DNA of 64,000 nt, taken from NCBI GenBank assembly GCA_963747535.1, contig CAVVFX010000019.1, positions 183,394 to 247,393 on the forward strand. The letters are read 5' to 3'. The first letter of the stretch is position 1. Each line of letters opens with the position of its first letter. The DNA comes from CAVVFX01 sp963747535. GTDB taxonomy: Bacteria > Acidobacteriota > Terriglobia > Bryobacterales > Bryobacteraceae. The translations under genes were made by a program, and so were the position numbers. Of this stretch, positions 53,245-62,353 are shown in pieces. The notes below the pieces were generated by a model, which ran no database searches, was not told the DNA's origin, and was given only the letters and a program-made list of their open reading frames with translations.

Positions 53245-53535
53245 TTACAGACTTCAGTCGTGCTTTTGGCCGGCCAATCCTGGCTTTAGCCGGCCTTCCC
53301 TGCGCAGCAGCCACCCGCGAACAGAGCTTCCTCGCCTGAAGGATGAATCTGCTTAGAGAAGAACCCAATGTACGGCCGCAGAATGAAGGGAAATGCGGCC
53401 ATTGGCTACGCGCTCGAGCAGGAGGAGTTTGAGTCGGGTCTCCCATTTCACCTTACGCAAGCCAGTGACAACAACTAAAGCAAAGCGCGCTATCCTTTAA
53501 TAAGGAGAGGTCTAATTAAAGTTTCGCTCACCGCC

Positions 53536-54708
53536 ATGCGAGCCCAGGACAGTCAGAGGATCGGACGCTTTGTCATCTCCAACATCGGCGGAGAAACGGT
53601 CCGGGCGTATGTCCCGCCGCCACTTCCTCCTGTACCGCCGGTCCATCTGGATTCGATTCAGCTTCTCCTTGAACAAGCAAATCAAGCATTGGGAAGGCTT
53701 GACGGACTTGCGTCATTCCTCCCGGACCTCAGCCTCTTCATATACGCCTATGTCCGAAAAGAGGCCGTGTTGTCATCGCAGATCGAGGGGACACAGTCAT
53801 CTCTCTCCGATCTCCTACTTTTCGAAAACCAGGAAGTTCCCGGCGTTCCCGTCGAAGACGTCCAGGACGTTTCCAATTATGTCGCGGCCCTCTATCATGG
53901 GCTGAAACGGATACGGGAAGGCTTTCCTCTGTCGCTCCGCCTCATTCGCGAGATACACGAAATCCTGCTTTCGCGCGGGCGGGGAAGCAACAAGGAACCC
54001 GGCGAGTTTCGCCGGAGCCAAAACTGGATCGGAGGCACACGCCCCGGCAATGCGGCCTTTGTTCCGCCTCCACCTGAGCTCGTCATGGAGTGCTTGGGCC
54101 AACTCGAGATGTTTCTCCATACGGAAGCCAAGGACCTGCCACTTCTTCTCCGGGCGGCCCTCGCGCACGTGCAATTCGAGACCATCCACCCATTCCTCGA
54201 CGGTAACGGCCGCCTCGGGCGTCTACTCATCACTTTCCTACTTTGTGCGGGCGGCGCGCTGTCCGAGCCGATCCTTTACTTGAGCCTTTACTTCAAATCC
54301 AATCGTCAGGTCTATTACGACCTGCTCACGAGCGTTCGCACGTCGGGAAACTGGGAAGCGTGGCTCGAATTCTTCCTGACCGGCGTGAAGGAGACTTCCG
54401 GGCAGGCGATCGCGAGCGCCCGCCGCATCATCGCGTTGTTGGACGCCGACCGAAAAAAGATCGAGGCTCTTGGTCGGCCGGCAGCCTCCGTCCTGCGGGT
54501 ATTTCACTACGCTCAGACACATCCGATCCTCTCGATAGCCCCCACAGCAGAGAAGACCGGATCGACCTTTCCCACCGTCGCCGCCGCTATCGATCACATG
54601 CAGCGACTGGGCATTCTGCACGAGATCACCGGCAGGCAGCGACACCGGCTGTTCGCTTATCGCGGTTACATGGACATCCTCAACGAAGGAACCGAGCCTC
54701 TTCGATAG
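53536..54708 (+). CDS. Fic-family AMPylator/filamentation protein (class II)
   Basis: 390 residues. Active motif HPFLDGNGRLGR (218-229) matches HxFx(D/E)GNGRxxR. An N-terminal inhibitory helix SSQIEG (80-85) fits the [S/T]xxxE[G/N] signature of class II Fic proteins, so the enzyme is self-inhibited. A C-terminal winged-helix-like region (about 320-390) follows. Fic domains transfer AMP or other nucleotides to target hydroxyls. No antitoxin partner is adjacent. A TAAGGAGAGG motif stands about 30 bp upstream of the ATG, too far for an ordinary ribosome-binding site. Confidence 0.88.
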   Translation: MRAQDSQRIGRFVISNIGGETVRAYVPPPLPPVPPVHLDSIQLLLEQANQALGRLDGLASFLPDLSLFIYAYVRKEAVLSSQIEGTQSSLSDLLLFENQEVPGVPVEDVQDVSNYVAALYHGLKRIREGFPLSLRLIREIHEILLSRGRGSNKEPGEFRRSQNWIGGTRPGNAAFVPPPPELVMECLGQLEMFLHTEAKDLPLLLRAALAHVQFETIHPFLDGNGRLGRLLITFLLCAGGALSEPILYLSLYFKSNRQVYYDLLTSVRTSGNWEAWLEFFLTGVKETSGQAIASARRIIALLDADRKKIEALGRPAASVLRVFHYAQTHPILSIAPTAEKTGSTFPTVAAAIDHMQRLGILHEITGRQRHRLFAYRGYMDILNEGTEPLR

Positions 54709-54814
54709 AAGACGCTCCTGACGGTACTGCCGCTTGCAGTGCATCGACCGCCTGTTTTCGCCTTATGAGCGAGACTCGCGTATCGACATTCTCGCTTCAC
54801 ATCGAGCGTGTGTT

Positions 54815-55402
54815 AGTGCCGGCGAGAATGATGAGACCTTCATCGGCGGTAAGGCGCGCAACATGCACACCGACAAGCGGGCGGAAAAGATCACGGGCCG
54901 TGGTCCTGAGAGCAAAGCCATCGTTGCCGCTGTCCTGGAAGCGAGGCGGAACGGTTCGCGCGCAAGTCTGCACGACTCGCCGGAAGCCGGAACTTCAGGA
55001 GATGATTCGCGAGAACGTTGAAGCGGGATCGGCAGTGTACAGCGACGCGCTGAAGTCCTACGACGGTCTTGACGAATTTGAGCATCAAGTAGTTGACCAC
55101 GCAATCGAATACGTTTGCGGAAACGTCCACACGAACGGCTTGGAGAACTTCTGGAGTCAGCTCAAAAGCAGACGGAATAGACGGATGTCTCGGTTGAACC
55201 GTACCACCTGTTCAGCTACATCGACGGACAAGCGTTTCGTTATAACAATCGCGAGATGACGGATATTCAACGCTTTGTGTTCGCGATGCGCCATATCGTC
55301 GGATGCAGACTTACCTACAAGCAACTGATAGTCAGTCTGATGGAAGATCAGAGGCGGCCGGTGAAGCGGAGACGCTTGCTGGAGAGCGGCGTCAAGGAAT
55401 AG
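54815..55402 (+). pseudogene. Decayed IS1595-family transposase
   Basis: Three frames in succession read an IS1595-type DDE domain: ENDETFIGGKARNMH, AVYSDALKSYDGL with EYVCGNVHTNGLENFWSQLK, and VSVEPYHLF with GQAFRYNNREMTD. Frame changes lie near 54940 (+1) and near 55175-55185 (equivalent to -1). The N-terminal zinc-ribbon part is missing. It therefore cannot make an active enzyme. It borders a gene-poor stretch. Confidence 0.8.
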
Positions 55403-56652
55403 CCGACCGGACTCATCGCGGACGATGACGAGGGCGCAGCGCGAGCTGCGCCTTCCACGAATACATCGGACCGATAGATCCCGATGCCTCCACTCTAAAT
55501 CAGACTCTACATTCTGTTCGCGTCAACTGTTCAATTTCATGCTGGGGGAATGTCGTCAGCGAGGATCGCTTCATGACCGCGATCACCGATTTCCGAGCCG
55601 TCGGGGAAACGCGACTACTGCGCGCACAAACGCCGATGCAGCGCTCGCCGGACAGGCCGGTCACGCGATTGCCAAACTGACGGTCTCTCCAATTCTGCTG
55701 CTCACGTGGACGGCGCGGGAGGGTGCCAGCTTGTATTGATTGAAGGTCGCCTGACTTCCCGCACTCGACCCGTAGGCCCGATCTCGCTCACGGAAGAATC
55801 TCGGCCCATGGCTGCCCCGGCTGTCCGGCGGCTGGCGCCGACGTGTGTCCGCCCGGACCTGACCGCCGGTTTTGGCAGCACCAAAACCGGCCAAAGTGGT
55901 GCCGTTTTATCCCGGCCCTAACAAGCGTGTGGCCCAGGTTGGTCGGCAACGACCTGCGCGGCCACAAACCCGGCCGCACAGCCGTATGCCCGCCGTTTTT
56001 CCGGCCAGCGAGGGAGCAACCTACGTTTTCTGAAGATCGACTACACACATTCGGGCCAGTCGTCTCGCCGGAGCCCGCAAGATAGCACGCAACCGTGACT
56101 CACGCGCCCCGCTGTTCGCGGAGCGGACGCCTACTCGCCATCACGCCACCAACGCCGAACTCAGTCTTTCAGAATCAACAGCCTACAGGCAACGGCCCAT
56201 TTCCTGTCATCGGACGTCAGCTATCCTGGAAACGGAAGGAAAAGGTGCGCAATTTGGGTTCGTTTCGCAAAACGGCATTGGCGGCTAAGGCGGGAAAAAT
56301 CGCGGAAAATCTTCAAATCTGTCACCAGCACAAACATCGACCGGACCGGTCCGCGAGTTCGTCTTTCCAACCGCGCCCTCCTCGGCATACTCTCTTACAC
56401 GAACAAACCCACTTAATGTTTTCTTTATCTACCACTAGAGCTCACACGAGATCAAGTCGCAAGCCCAGACGAAGCACCAAAAACATAATTTTTACCATTG
56501 AACCCACTTTACGTTATCTTTATCTTTCCGCGAACAGCGCCTCATCGCCAGCAACCGCAGATACGCGAATACGACCTCCCAGTCCGCCCTTTCACCCGCG
56601 CCCCGCCCGACCACCCTCACGCTCTCTAGTAAACTCAAATGTTCGCATCCAA
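55403..56652. other. 1.25-kb gene-poor stretch with palindromes
   Basis: No recognisable gene. Contains GGCGCAGC-GCGA-GCTGCGCC (55433-55452) and CCGGTTTTGG-CAGCA-CCAAAACCGG (55866-55890, perfect 10-bp stem). From about 56400 the sequence is AT-richer than the rest of the window (TTTACGTTATCTTTATC near 56510), which suggests imported DNA. Short frames have no family resemblance. Confidence 0.55.
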
Positions 56653-57357
56653 ATGCAATCAGCCCTCGACCAGATCGTGGATCGCCTCAAAACCGCGCTC
56701 GGTGACCAGCTCATTTCGGTGATTCTCTACGGCTCCGCGGCCACCGGCGATCTGCAGAAAGGCTATTCGGACCTCAACGTCCTCTGCGTCCTGAGCGAGA
56801 TCACTCCTCGTGACCTAAGCCACGCCGCCCCCGTGTTCCGCTGGTGGCGCGAGCAGGGCAATCCGGCGCCGCTGCTGCTCACCCGCCGCGAGTTCGAGAC
56901 CTCGACCGATTGTTTCGCCATCGAATTTCACGATATCCGCGAGCAGCACCGCATTCTCTTCGGAGAGGATGTGGTTCAGGAGTTACAAATCGACGATTCG
57001 TTCTACCGCGCCCAGGTCGAGCACGAGTTGCGCGCCAAGCTTCTGCGCTTGCGGCACAAGGCCGCGGCCGTGCTGGCTGACCGGCAACTGCTCTGCCGCC
57101 TGCTGGCCGACTCGGTGTCAACGTTCAGCGTCCTCTTCCGCCATGCCTTGATTCTGCACGGCGTCGAAGCGCCCCTGCCCAAACGGGAAGTCATCGCCAA
57201 AGCGGCCGCCTATTTCAATTTCAGCGCCGAACCCTTTGAGCGGCTGCTCGACGTGCGGGATGGCAAGCCCGCGGGACAGGATATGGATTTCGAAAAGCTG
57301 CTGGCCGATTATATGGCGCAGGTCTCCACGGTCATCGACGCGGTGGACCGTCTCTAA
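56653..57357 (+). CDS. Nucleotidyltransferase-domain protein
   Basis: 234 residues from the ATG at 56653. ILYGSAATGD and the following YSDLNVLCVL form the pol-beta nucleotidyltransferase core (GSxxxG and the SDxxV strand), but the second metal-binding position is Asn (SDLN), not Asp, as in some related proteins. A helical C-terminal half (VEHELRAKLLRLRHKAAAV; LFRHALILHG) resembles HEPN-like helical domains. Possible toxin-antitoxin relative. A much longer upstream extension was rejected. Confidence 0.7.
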   Translation: MQSALDQIVDRLKTALGDQLISVILYGSAATGDLQKGYSDLNVLCVLSEITPRDLSHAAPVFRWWREQGNPAPLLLTRREFETSTDCFAIEFHDIREQHRILFGEDVVQELQIDDSFYRAQVEHELRAKLLRLRHKAAAVLADRQLLCRLLADSVSTFSVLFRHALILHGVEAPLPKREVIAKAAAYFNFSAEPFERLLDVRDGKPAGQDMDFEKLLADYMAQVSTVIDAVDRL

Positions 57358-57380
57358 TGCGGACCGCATTCCCACGGTCT

Positions 57381-57430
57381 CCGTGGCGCAGACCATCGTT
57401 TTGTGTGGTCTGCCCGGCTGCGCAGCAGCC
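57381..57430 (-). repeat. R1 palindromic repeat, copy J
   Basis: Left arm GCGCAGACCA, right arm TGGTCTGCCC (one arm mispaired), reverse-strand loop CACAAAACGA. Lies between the nucleotidyltransferase and lemA. Confidence 0.85.
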
Positions 57431-57523
57431 GCGGAACTTCAGGCACCACAAATGAGGATCGCGGTCTTCTGATCGCTGTCTTTGTTTATATTAGTTAGGA
57501 CGTGAGGAAGTGAGGAGACACAA

Positions 57524-58090
57524 GTGAAAGTGCTGATTGTCGTGCTGCTCATCCTGGCGGCGATGGGTCTGGTGATCGGGGCGAAGTTCGTTTCCGTGCG
57601 CAACGAGCTCGCCACCCAGAAGGAAGAGATCAACCGCGCATGGTCCGATATCGATGCCGATCTGCAGCGGCGCGCCGACCTGATCCCGAACCTCGTCGAG
57701 ACGGTCAAAGGCTACGCCAAGGAAGAGACCGGCATCATGGATACCATCGCCAACTCGCGCTCCGCCATGCTCAACGCGCAGTCGCCGCAGCAGAAGATCG
57801 ACGCTTATAACCAGATGAATAGCGCGCTGGGGAGATTGCTCGTAGTGGTCGAGAACTACCCCAACCTCAAGGCCAATGAGAACTTCAAGAGCCTGCAGTT
57901 TCAGTTGGAGGGCACCGAGAATCGGATTCTCCAGGCGCGTCGGCGGTACAATGAAGCCATCCAGAAATACAATACTACGCTGTCGCTTTTTCCGAACAAT
58001 ATCGTCGCGTCGCTCTCGGGGTTCAATCGCGAAAACGCCTACTTTAAGACCGACGTGAATGCGCGAACCGCGCCGAAAGTGACTTTCTAA
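57524..58090 (+). CDS. lemA: LemA family protein
   Basis: 188 residues from a GTG at 57524 (GGAG 8 bp upstream). One N-terminal membrane segment (VLIVVLLILAAMGLVIG), then a helical domain with RNELATQKEEINRAWSDID, RRADLIPNLVETVKGYA and YNEAIQKYNTTLSLFPNN. Membrane-anchored helical-bundle protein widespread in bacteria; role unclear. Start codon choice rests on the ribosome-binding site. Confidence 0.9.
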   Translation: MKVLIVVLLILAAMGLVIGAKFVSVRNELATQKEEINRAWSDIDADLQRRADLIPNLVETVKGYAKEETGIMDTIANSRSAMLNAQSPQQKIDAYNQMNSALGRLLVVVENYPNLKANENFKSLQFQLEGTENRILQARRRYNEAIQKYNTTLSLFPNNIVASLSGFNRENAYFKTDVNARTAPKVTF

Positions 58091-58103
58091 GCTTCTACAG
58101 AAT

Positions 58104-59550
58104 ATGCCTACATTTGCAAATTACATCAACGGTGAATGGGTCGAAAGCGGTAAGACGTTTGAGAATCGGAATCCCGCAACCGGCGAACTGGTCGGTTTGC
58201 ACGCCAAAGGTTCAGCCGCCGATATCGAACGGGCTGCCGGCGCGGCTGCCGCGGCGCTCCCCGCATGGTCGTCCATGCCTGCGCCCGGCGCGCGGCGCGA
58301 TTCTTTTCAAAGCGGCCGACCTGCTCGACAAACAGTTCGAGCAGCTAGGCGAGGAGATGACTCGCGAGGAAGGCAAAACCTTTCCCGAAGCCAAGGGCGA
58401 AGTGCGCCGCTCCATCAATATCCTGCGCTACTTTGCTGGCGAAGGCGCGCGCCTCAACGGCATGCTAGTGCCTTCCGAACGCGACCGCGTCCACATGTTC
58501 GCGATTCGCAAGCCTATCGGCGTGGTCGGGCATGGTGACGCCGTGGAATTTTCCCAGCGCGATTCCGGCCTGGAAGATGGCGCCCGCGCTGATCTGCGGC
58601 AATACGTTGGTCGTGAAGCCGGCGTCCGCCGCGCCGCTGAGCGCGTGGCGCATCGTCGAAGCGCTGCACAACGCCGGTGCGCCGAAAGGCGTGGTCAATT
58701 TCGTGGCAGGGCTCCGGCGGCGAGTTGGGCACGGCGCTGGTGAACGCCAAGCCGCTCAAAGCCATCTCCTTCACCGGCTCCTGCGAGATCGGCAACTGGC
58801 TGCACGCCGAAGCGTCCAAGCGCCGCTTGCGAATCCAGCTCGAAATGGGCGGCAAGAATCCCACCATCGTGCTGGCGGACTGCGATTTCAATTCCGCCGT
58901 GGAGAACGTGGTCAACGCCGCCTTCTTTTCGACGGGCCAGAAGTGCACCGCCACCAGCCGCGCCATTGTCGAAGACGGGATCTACGATAAATTCGTCGCG
59001 GCCGTAGTCGAGCGCACCAGGAAGTTGAAGGTCGGCGACGGGATGCAGCCGGGCATCGAGATCGGACCGTGCGTCGATGCGGCCGCAGCTGGAGACCGTT
59101 CTGCGCTACATCGAGATCGGCAAGAAGGAAGGCGGCAAGCTGCTCTGCGGCGGGAATCGGCTTGACCGACGACGGCCGCGACAAGGGCTATCTTTGTCGA
59201 GCCAACCGTGTTCGCGAGACGTAACCGAGTCGATGACCATCGCGCAAGAGGAAATCTTCGGCCCGGTGCTGGCCATCATGCGCGCCAGCGATTTCGAAGA
59301 CGCCATGCGCATCGCCAACAACATTCCGTTCGGGCTTTCTTCGTCCATCCAGACCACCAATCTCTCGCGAGCTTTTGAATTCATCTATCGCTCGGAAGCC
59401 GGCCTGTTGACCGTGAATCTGCCCAGTGCGGGCGTCGAGTATCAGCTTCCCTTCGGCGGCACCAAGGATTCCAGCTTCGGACCGAAAGAACAGGGCCCGG
59501 CAGCGCTTGATTTCTACAGCGACTATAAAACCATCTACCTGAAATATTGA
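58104..59550 (+). pseudogene. Frameshifted 2-oxoglutarate-semialdehyde-type aldehyde dehydrogenase
   Basis: Successive frames give a full ALDH: YINGEWVESGKTFENRNPAT; ILFKAADLLDK with EEGKTFPEAKGEV; MVTPWNFPSAIPAWKMAPAL; AISFTGS with LEMGGKNPTIVL and STGQKCTATSRAIV (catalytic Cys); then EEIFGPVLAI and LPFGGTKDSS. Frame breaks near 58290, 58530, 58705, 59083, 59163, 59193 and 59215; all behave as +1. The fragments are otherwise well conserved. It abuts an intact FAH-family gene. Either a recent pseudogene or sequencing error. Confidence 0.8.
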
Positions 59551-59553
59551 CTC

Positions 59554-60396
59554 ATGCGAATAGGACAAATCCGAAGTAATGGCTCCATTGTGGCCGCCGT
59601 GTTCGAGGCCGACGGAGCCCACCAGATTCCCGCGCACACTTTACACGATCTGATTCGCCGTGCGTCCGCGGAATCGATTTCACTCAACGAGCTGGCCCAT
59701 AATCTGGCCAGCCGTGTCGCCGATCCGGCGCCGCCCATTCTGCCGATTCATCCGCCCGAAGTCTGGGCCTGCGGCTGCACGTATGAACTGAGCGCCGCCT
59801 TTCGCGACGCCGAGCATGGCACTCGCGAAGGCATGTACGCCTACGTTTATCGCGAGGCGCGCCCGGAAGTTTTCTTCAAAGGAACCGCGCGCGTCTGCGT
59901 GGGTCCCGGAAAGAACATCGGTATCCGTAGCGATTCCCATTTCACTGCGCCCGAACCGGAGCTTGCCGTGGTGCTCGGGCAAGGCGGCCAGATTCTCGGC
60001 TACACGCTCGCCAACGACGTTTCCGCCTGGGACATCGAGCGCGAAAATGCACTCTACTTGCCGCAGTCGAAGGTGTATAACTGCTGCTGCGCGCTCGGCC
60101 CGGTGATCGTCACGGCCGACGAACTGAAGGACCCGTACAACCTCACCATCACCTGCACCATTCAGCGCGGAGGCGGTACCATCTTCCAGGGCGACGTGTC
60201 GACCTCCCGTCTGCATCGCAAGCTCGAAACGCTGATTGAGTATCTCTTGCGCGCCAATAACGTGCCTGCCGGGTCGGTGCTGCTGACCGGTACGGGGATC
60301 ATCGTGAAAGAGGATGCCGCGCTGGCTGCGGGAGACTCGGTGTCCATCTTTGTACCGGAGATCGGGACGCTGACGAATACCGCGGTCGTCGTTTAG
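59554..60396 (+). CDS. FAH-family hydrolase/dehydratase
   Basis: 280 residues. Fumarylacetoacetase-fold core with EPELAVVLG, NDVSAWDIERENALYLPQ and TGTGIIVKEDAALAAGD; metal-binding acidic residues sit in APEPELAV and SAWDIERE. Related enzymes include 2-keto-3-deoxy-pentonate dehydratases. Since a semialdehyde dehydrogenase gene (now broken) lies 3 bp upstream, a role in oxidative pentose breakdown (Weimberg-type) is plausible. Downstream ABC-F gene follows within 6 bp. Confidence 0.82.
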   Translation: MRIGQIRSNGSIVAAVFEADGAHQIPAHTLHDLIRRASAESISLNELAHNLASRVADPAPPILPIHPPEVWACGCTYELSAAFRDAEHGTREGMYAYVYREARPEVFFKGTARVCVGPGKNIGIRSDSHFTAPEPELAVVLGQGGQILGYTLANDVSAWDIERENALYLPQSKVYNCCCALGPVIVTADELKDPYNLTITCTIQRGGGTIFQGDVSTSRLHRKLETLIEYLLRANNVPAGSVLLTGTGIIVKEDAALAAGDSVSIFVPEIGTLTNTAVVV

Positions 60397-60402
60397 AGCG
60401 GC

Positions 60403-62196
60403 ATGGCAGCGGTACTACTGAATTGCCAGGCGATCGAGAAGTCTTACTCTTCCACTCCTGTCTTCCGCAACCTTTCTCTCAGCGTGTTCGAGGGCGAGCG
60501 TCTGGGGCTGATCGGCCCGAACGGGTCCGGTAAGTCCACGCTGCTGCGCATCCTGGCCGGTATGGATGCGGCGGATGGCGGAGTGGTAGCCGTACGCAAA
60601 TCGGTGCTCGCGGCCTACGTAGGACAGGCTTCAGCCTGTCCACCAGACAAAACTGTCAGCGCCGTTCTGAACGAGGCCCTCCTCGATCTCGAGCCCGATG
60701 AAACCGAGCGCGCCGGTCGCGTAGCGGTCATGCTCGGACGTGCTGGATTTACCGATCCCGACGCGATCACCGCGCATCTCTCGGGGGGCTGGCGGAGGCG
60801 TCTCGGAATTGCGCGGGAACTCATCCGGCGGCCCGACTTACTGCTGCTCGATGAACCGACCAACCATCTCGACATCGAAGGCGTGCGATGGTTGGAGGAG
60901 CTTCTGTTGTCCAATCGCGGCGCCAGCGTGATCGTGAGTCACGACCGCTACTTTCTCGAGAACGTCTGCACCCGCATCGCGGAAGTGAATCGCGTCTATC
61001 CGGACGGCGTTTTCACCACCTCCGGTAAGTACAGCGACTTTCTCGAGAAGCGCGAGGATTATCTGGCCTCTCAGGCCAAGGAACGCGAGGCGCTGGCCAA
61101 TCTGGTGCGCCGCGAGATCGCCTGGCTGCGCCGCGGCGCCAAGGCTCGAACCAGCAAGTCGAAAGCGCGCATCGCGGATGCCGGGGAACTCCAGGTGAAG
61201 CTGGCCGAATCGCTGGATCGTGCGCGAGTAGGTTCCGCCGATATCGACTTCACCGGCACGGGGCGCCGCACCAAGCGACTGGTGACCGCCGAACGTATCG
61301 CCCGCGGCTTTGGAGAACGGATGCTCTTTCGCGACGTCTCCTTTGCCCTCGGACCGGGGATGCGATTGGGGCTGCTGGGAGCGAACGGCTCCGGCAAGAC
61401 GTCTTTGCTCAAGATACTGGCTGGCGAAGCCCGGCCGGATGCCGGCTCGATGGAGTTCGCGGATGGGCTGCGGATTGTGTACTTCGATCAGAATCGCGAA
61501 CAACTGGAACCGGAAGTGACCTTGCGCAGGGCGCTGGCGCCGGCGGGAGACTCGGTAATCTTTCAGGACCGCGTGATTCATGTGGTGTCATGGGCCAAGC
61601 GCTTCCTGTTCCGGCAGGATCAACTGGAATTGCCGGTAGGGCGTCTGTCTGGCGGCGAGCAGGCCCGCGTGCTCATCGCGCGTCTGATGTTGAAGCCCGC
61701 GGACCTGCTCTTACTGGACGAGCCGACCAACGATCTCGACATCCCGACGATCGAGATTCTGGAGGAGAGCCTGCTGGAGTTTAGGGGAGCGATCGTGTTA
61801 GTCACGCACGACCGCTACATGCTGGACCGCGTGTCGACGGTGTTGCTGGCCCTCGACGGGGCAGGCGGTGCGGAGTTCTTCGCGGATTATGCGCAGTGGG
61901 AAGCGAGTCTGGACCGGCCTCTGGCGATCCCGGACAAAAAGGAGCCACCACGAGACAGCCGTGCACCCGCCCCGAAGAAGCTGTCCTACAAAGAAGCCCG
62001 TGAGTACGAAACCATCGAAGCGCGGATTCACGAAGCGGAGCAGATCTCGGAGCAAAAGCAGGCGCTGCTGCACGATCCATCAGTCACCAGCGATCCAGCC
62101 CGCCTGCGAACCGCCTACGAAGAAATGCAAGTGGCGCAGGCCGTCGTCGATTCGCTGTACGCGCGCTGGGAGGAACTGGAAAGCAAATTGGCATGA
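60403..62196 (+). CDS. ABC-F family ATPase (Uup-like)
   Basis: 597 residues with two ABC cassettes and no membrane segments. Walker A GPNGSGKST and GANGSGKTS, signature LSGGWRRRL and LSGGEQARV, and Walker B LLLLDEPTNHLD and LLLLDEPTNDLD. A C-terminal coiled coil (about 520-597) is typical of Uup/ABC-F type proteins. Ribosome-associated factor or DNA-repair protein rather than a transporter. Codons around residues 73-80 carry a palindrome (60622-60641). Confidence 0.9.
   Translation: MAAVLLNCQAIEKSYSSTPVFRNLSLSVFEGERLGLIGPNGSGKSTLLRILAGMDAADGGVVAVRKSVLAAYVGQASACPPDKTVSAVLNEALLDLEPDETERAGRVAVMLGRAGFTDPDAITAHLSGGWRRRLGIARELIRRPDLLLLDEPTNHLDIEGVRWLEELLLSNRGASVIVSHDRYFLENVCTRIAEVNRVYPDGVFTTSGKYSDFLEKREDYLASQAKEREALANLVRREIAWLRRGAKARTSKSKARIADAGELQVKLAESLDRARVGSADIDFTGTGRRTKRLVTAERIARGFGERMLFRDVSFALGPGMRLGLLGANGSGKTSLLKILAGEARPDAGSMEFADGLRIVYFDQNREQLEPEVTLRRALAPAGDSVIFQDRVIHVVSWAKRFLFRQDQLELPVGRLSGGEQARVLIARLMLKPADLLLLDEPTNDLDIPTIEILEESLLEFRGAIVLVTHDRYMLDRVSTVLLALDGAGGAEFFADYAQWEASLDRPLAIPDKKEPPRDSRAPAPKKLSYKEAREYETIEARIHEAEQISEQKQALLHDPSVTSDPARLRTAYEEMQVAQAVVDSLYARWEELESKLA
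60622..60641. repeat. GGACAGGCT-TC-AGCCTGTCC palindrome inside the ABC-F gene
   Basis: A perfect 9-bp inverted repeat within codons for YVGQASACPPD. The surrounding reading frame and protein length remain normal for the family. Confidence 0.6.
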
Positions 62197-62234
62197 GAAG
62201 CAATAAGACTCTGGTAAACTGAAGATTCACCAAA

Positions 62235-62310
62235 GGCCAGGTAGCTCAGTTGGTAGAGCGCAGCCCTGAAAAGGCTGGCGTCGGCGGTTCAATTCCGTCC
62301 CTGGCCACCA
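62235..62310 (+). tRNA. tRNA-Phe (anticodon GAA)
   Basis: 76 nt folding into a complete cloverleaf: acceptor GGCCAGG/CCTGGCC, D arm GCTCAGTTGGTAGAGC, anticodon stem CAGCC/GGCTG with loop CTGAAAA (anticodon GAA), T arm GGCGG-TTCAATT-CCGTC, and an encoded ACCA end. A typical attachment site for the integrase located just downstream. Confidence 0.96.
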
Positions 62311-62353
62311 CATTCTAAACAACTTAGCAGCAGCCAAAAACATACGGTTTTAG

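Noticed and set aside
56095..56652. 186-residue extension of the nucleotidyltransferase
   Set aside because: Low-complexity, Ser/Pro/Arg-rich and without family resemblance; the domain starts at 56653.
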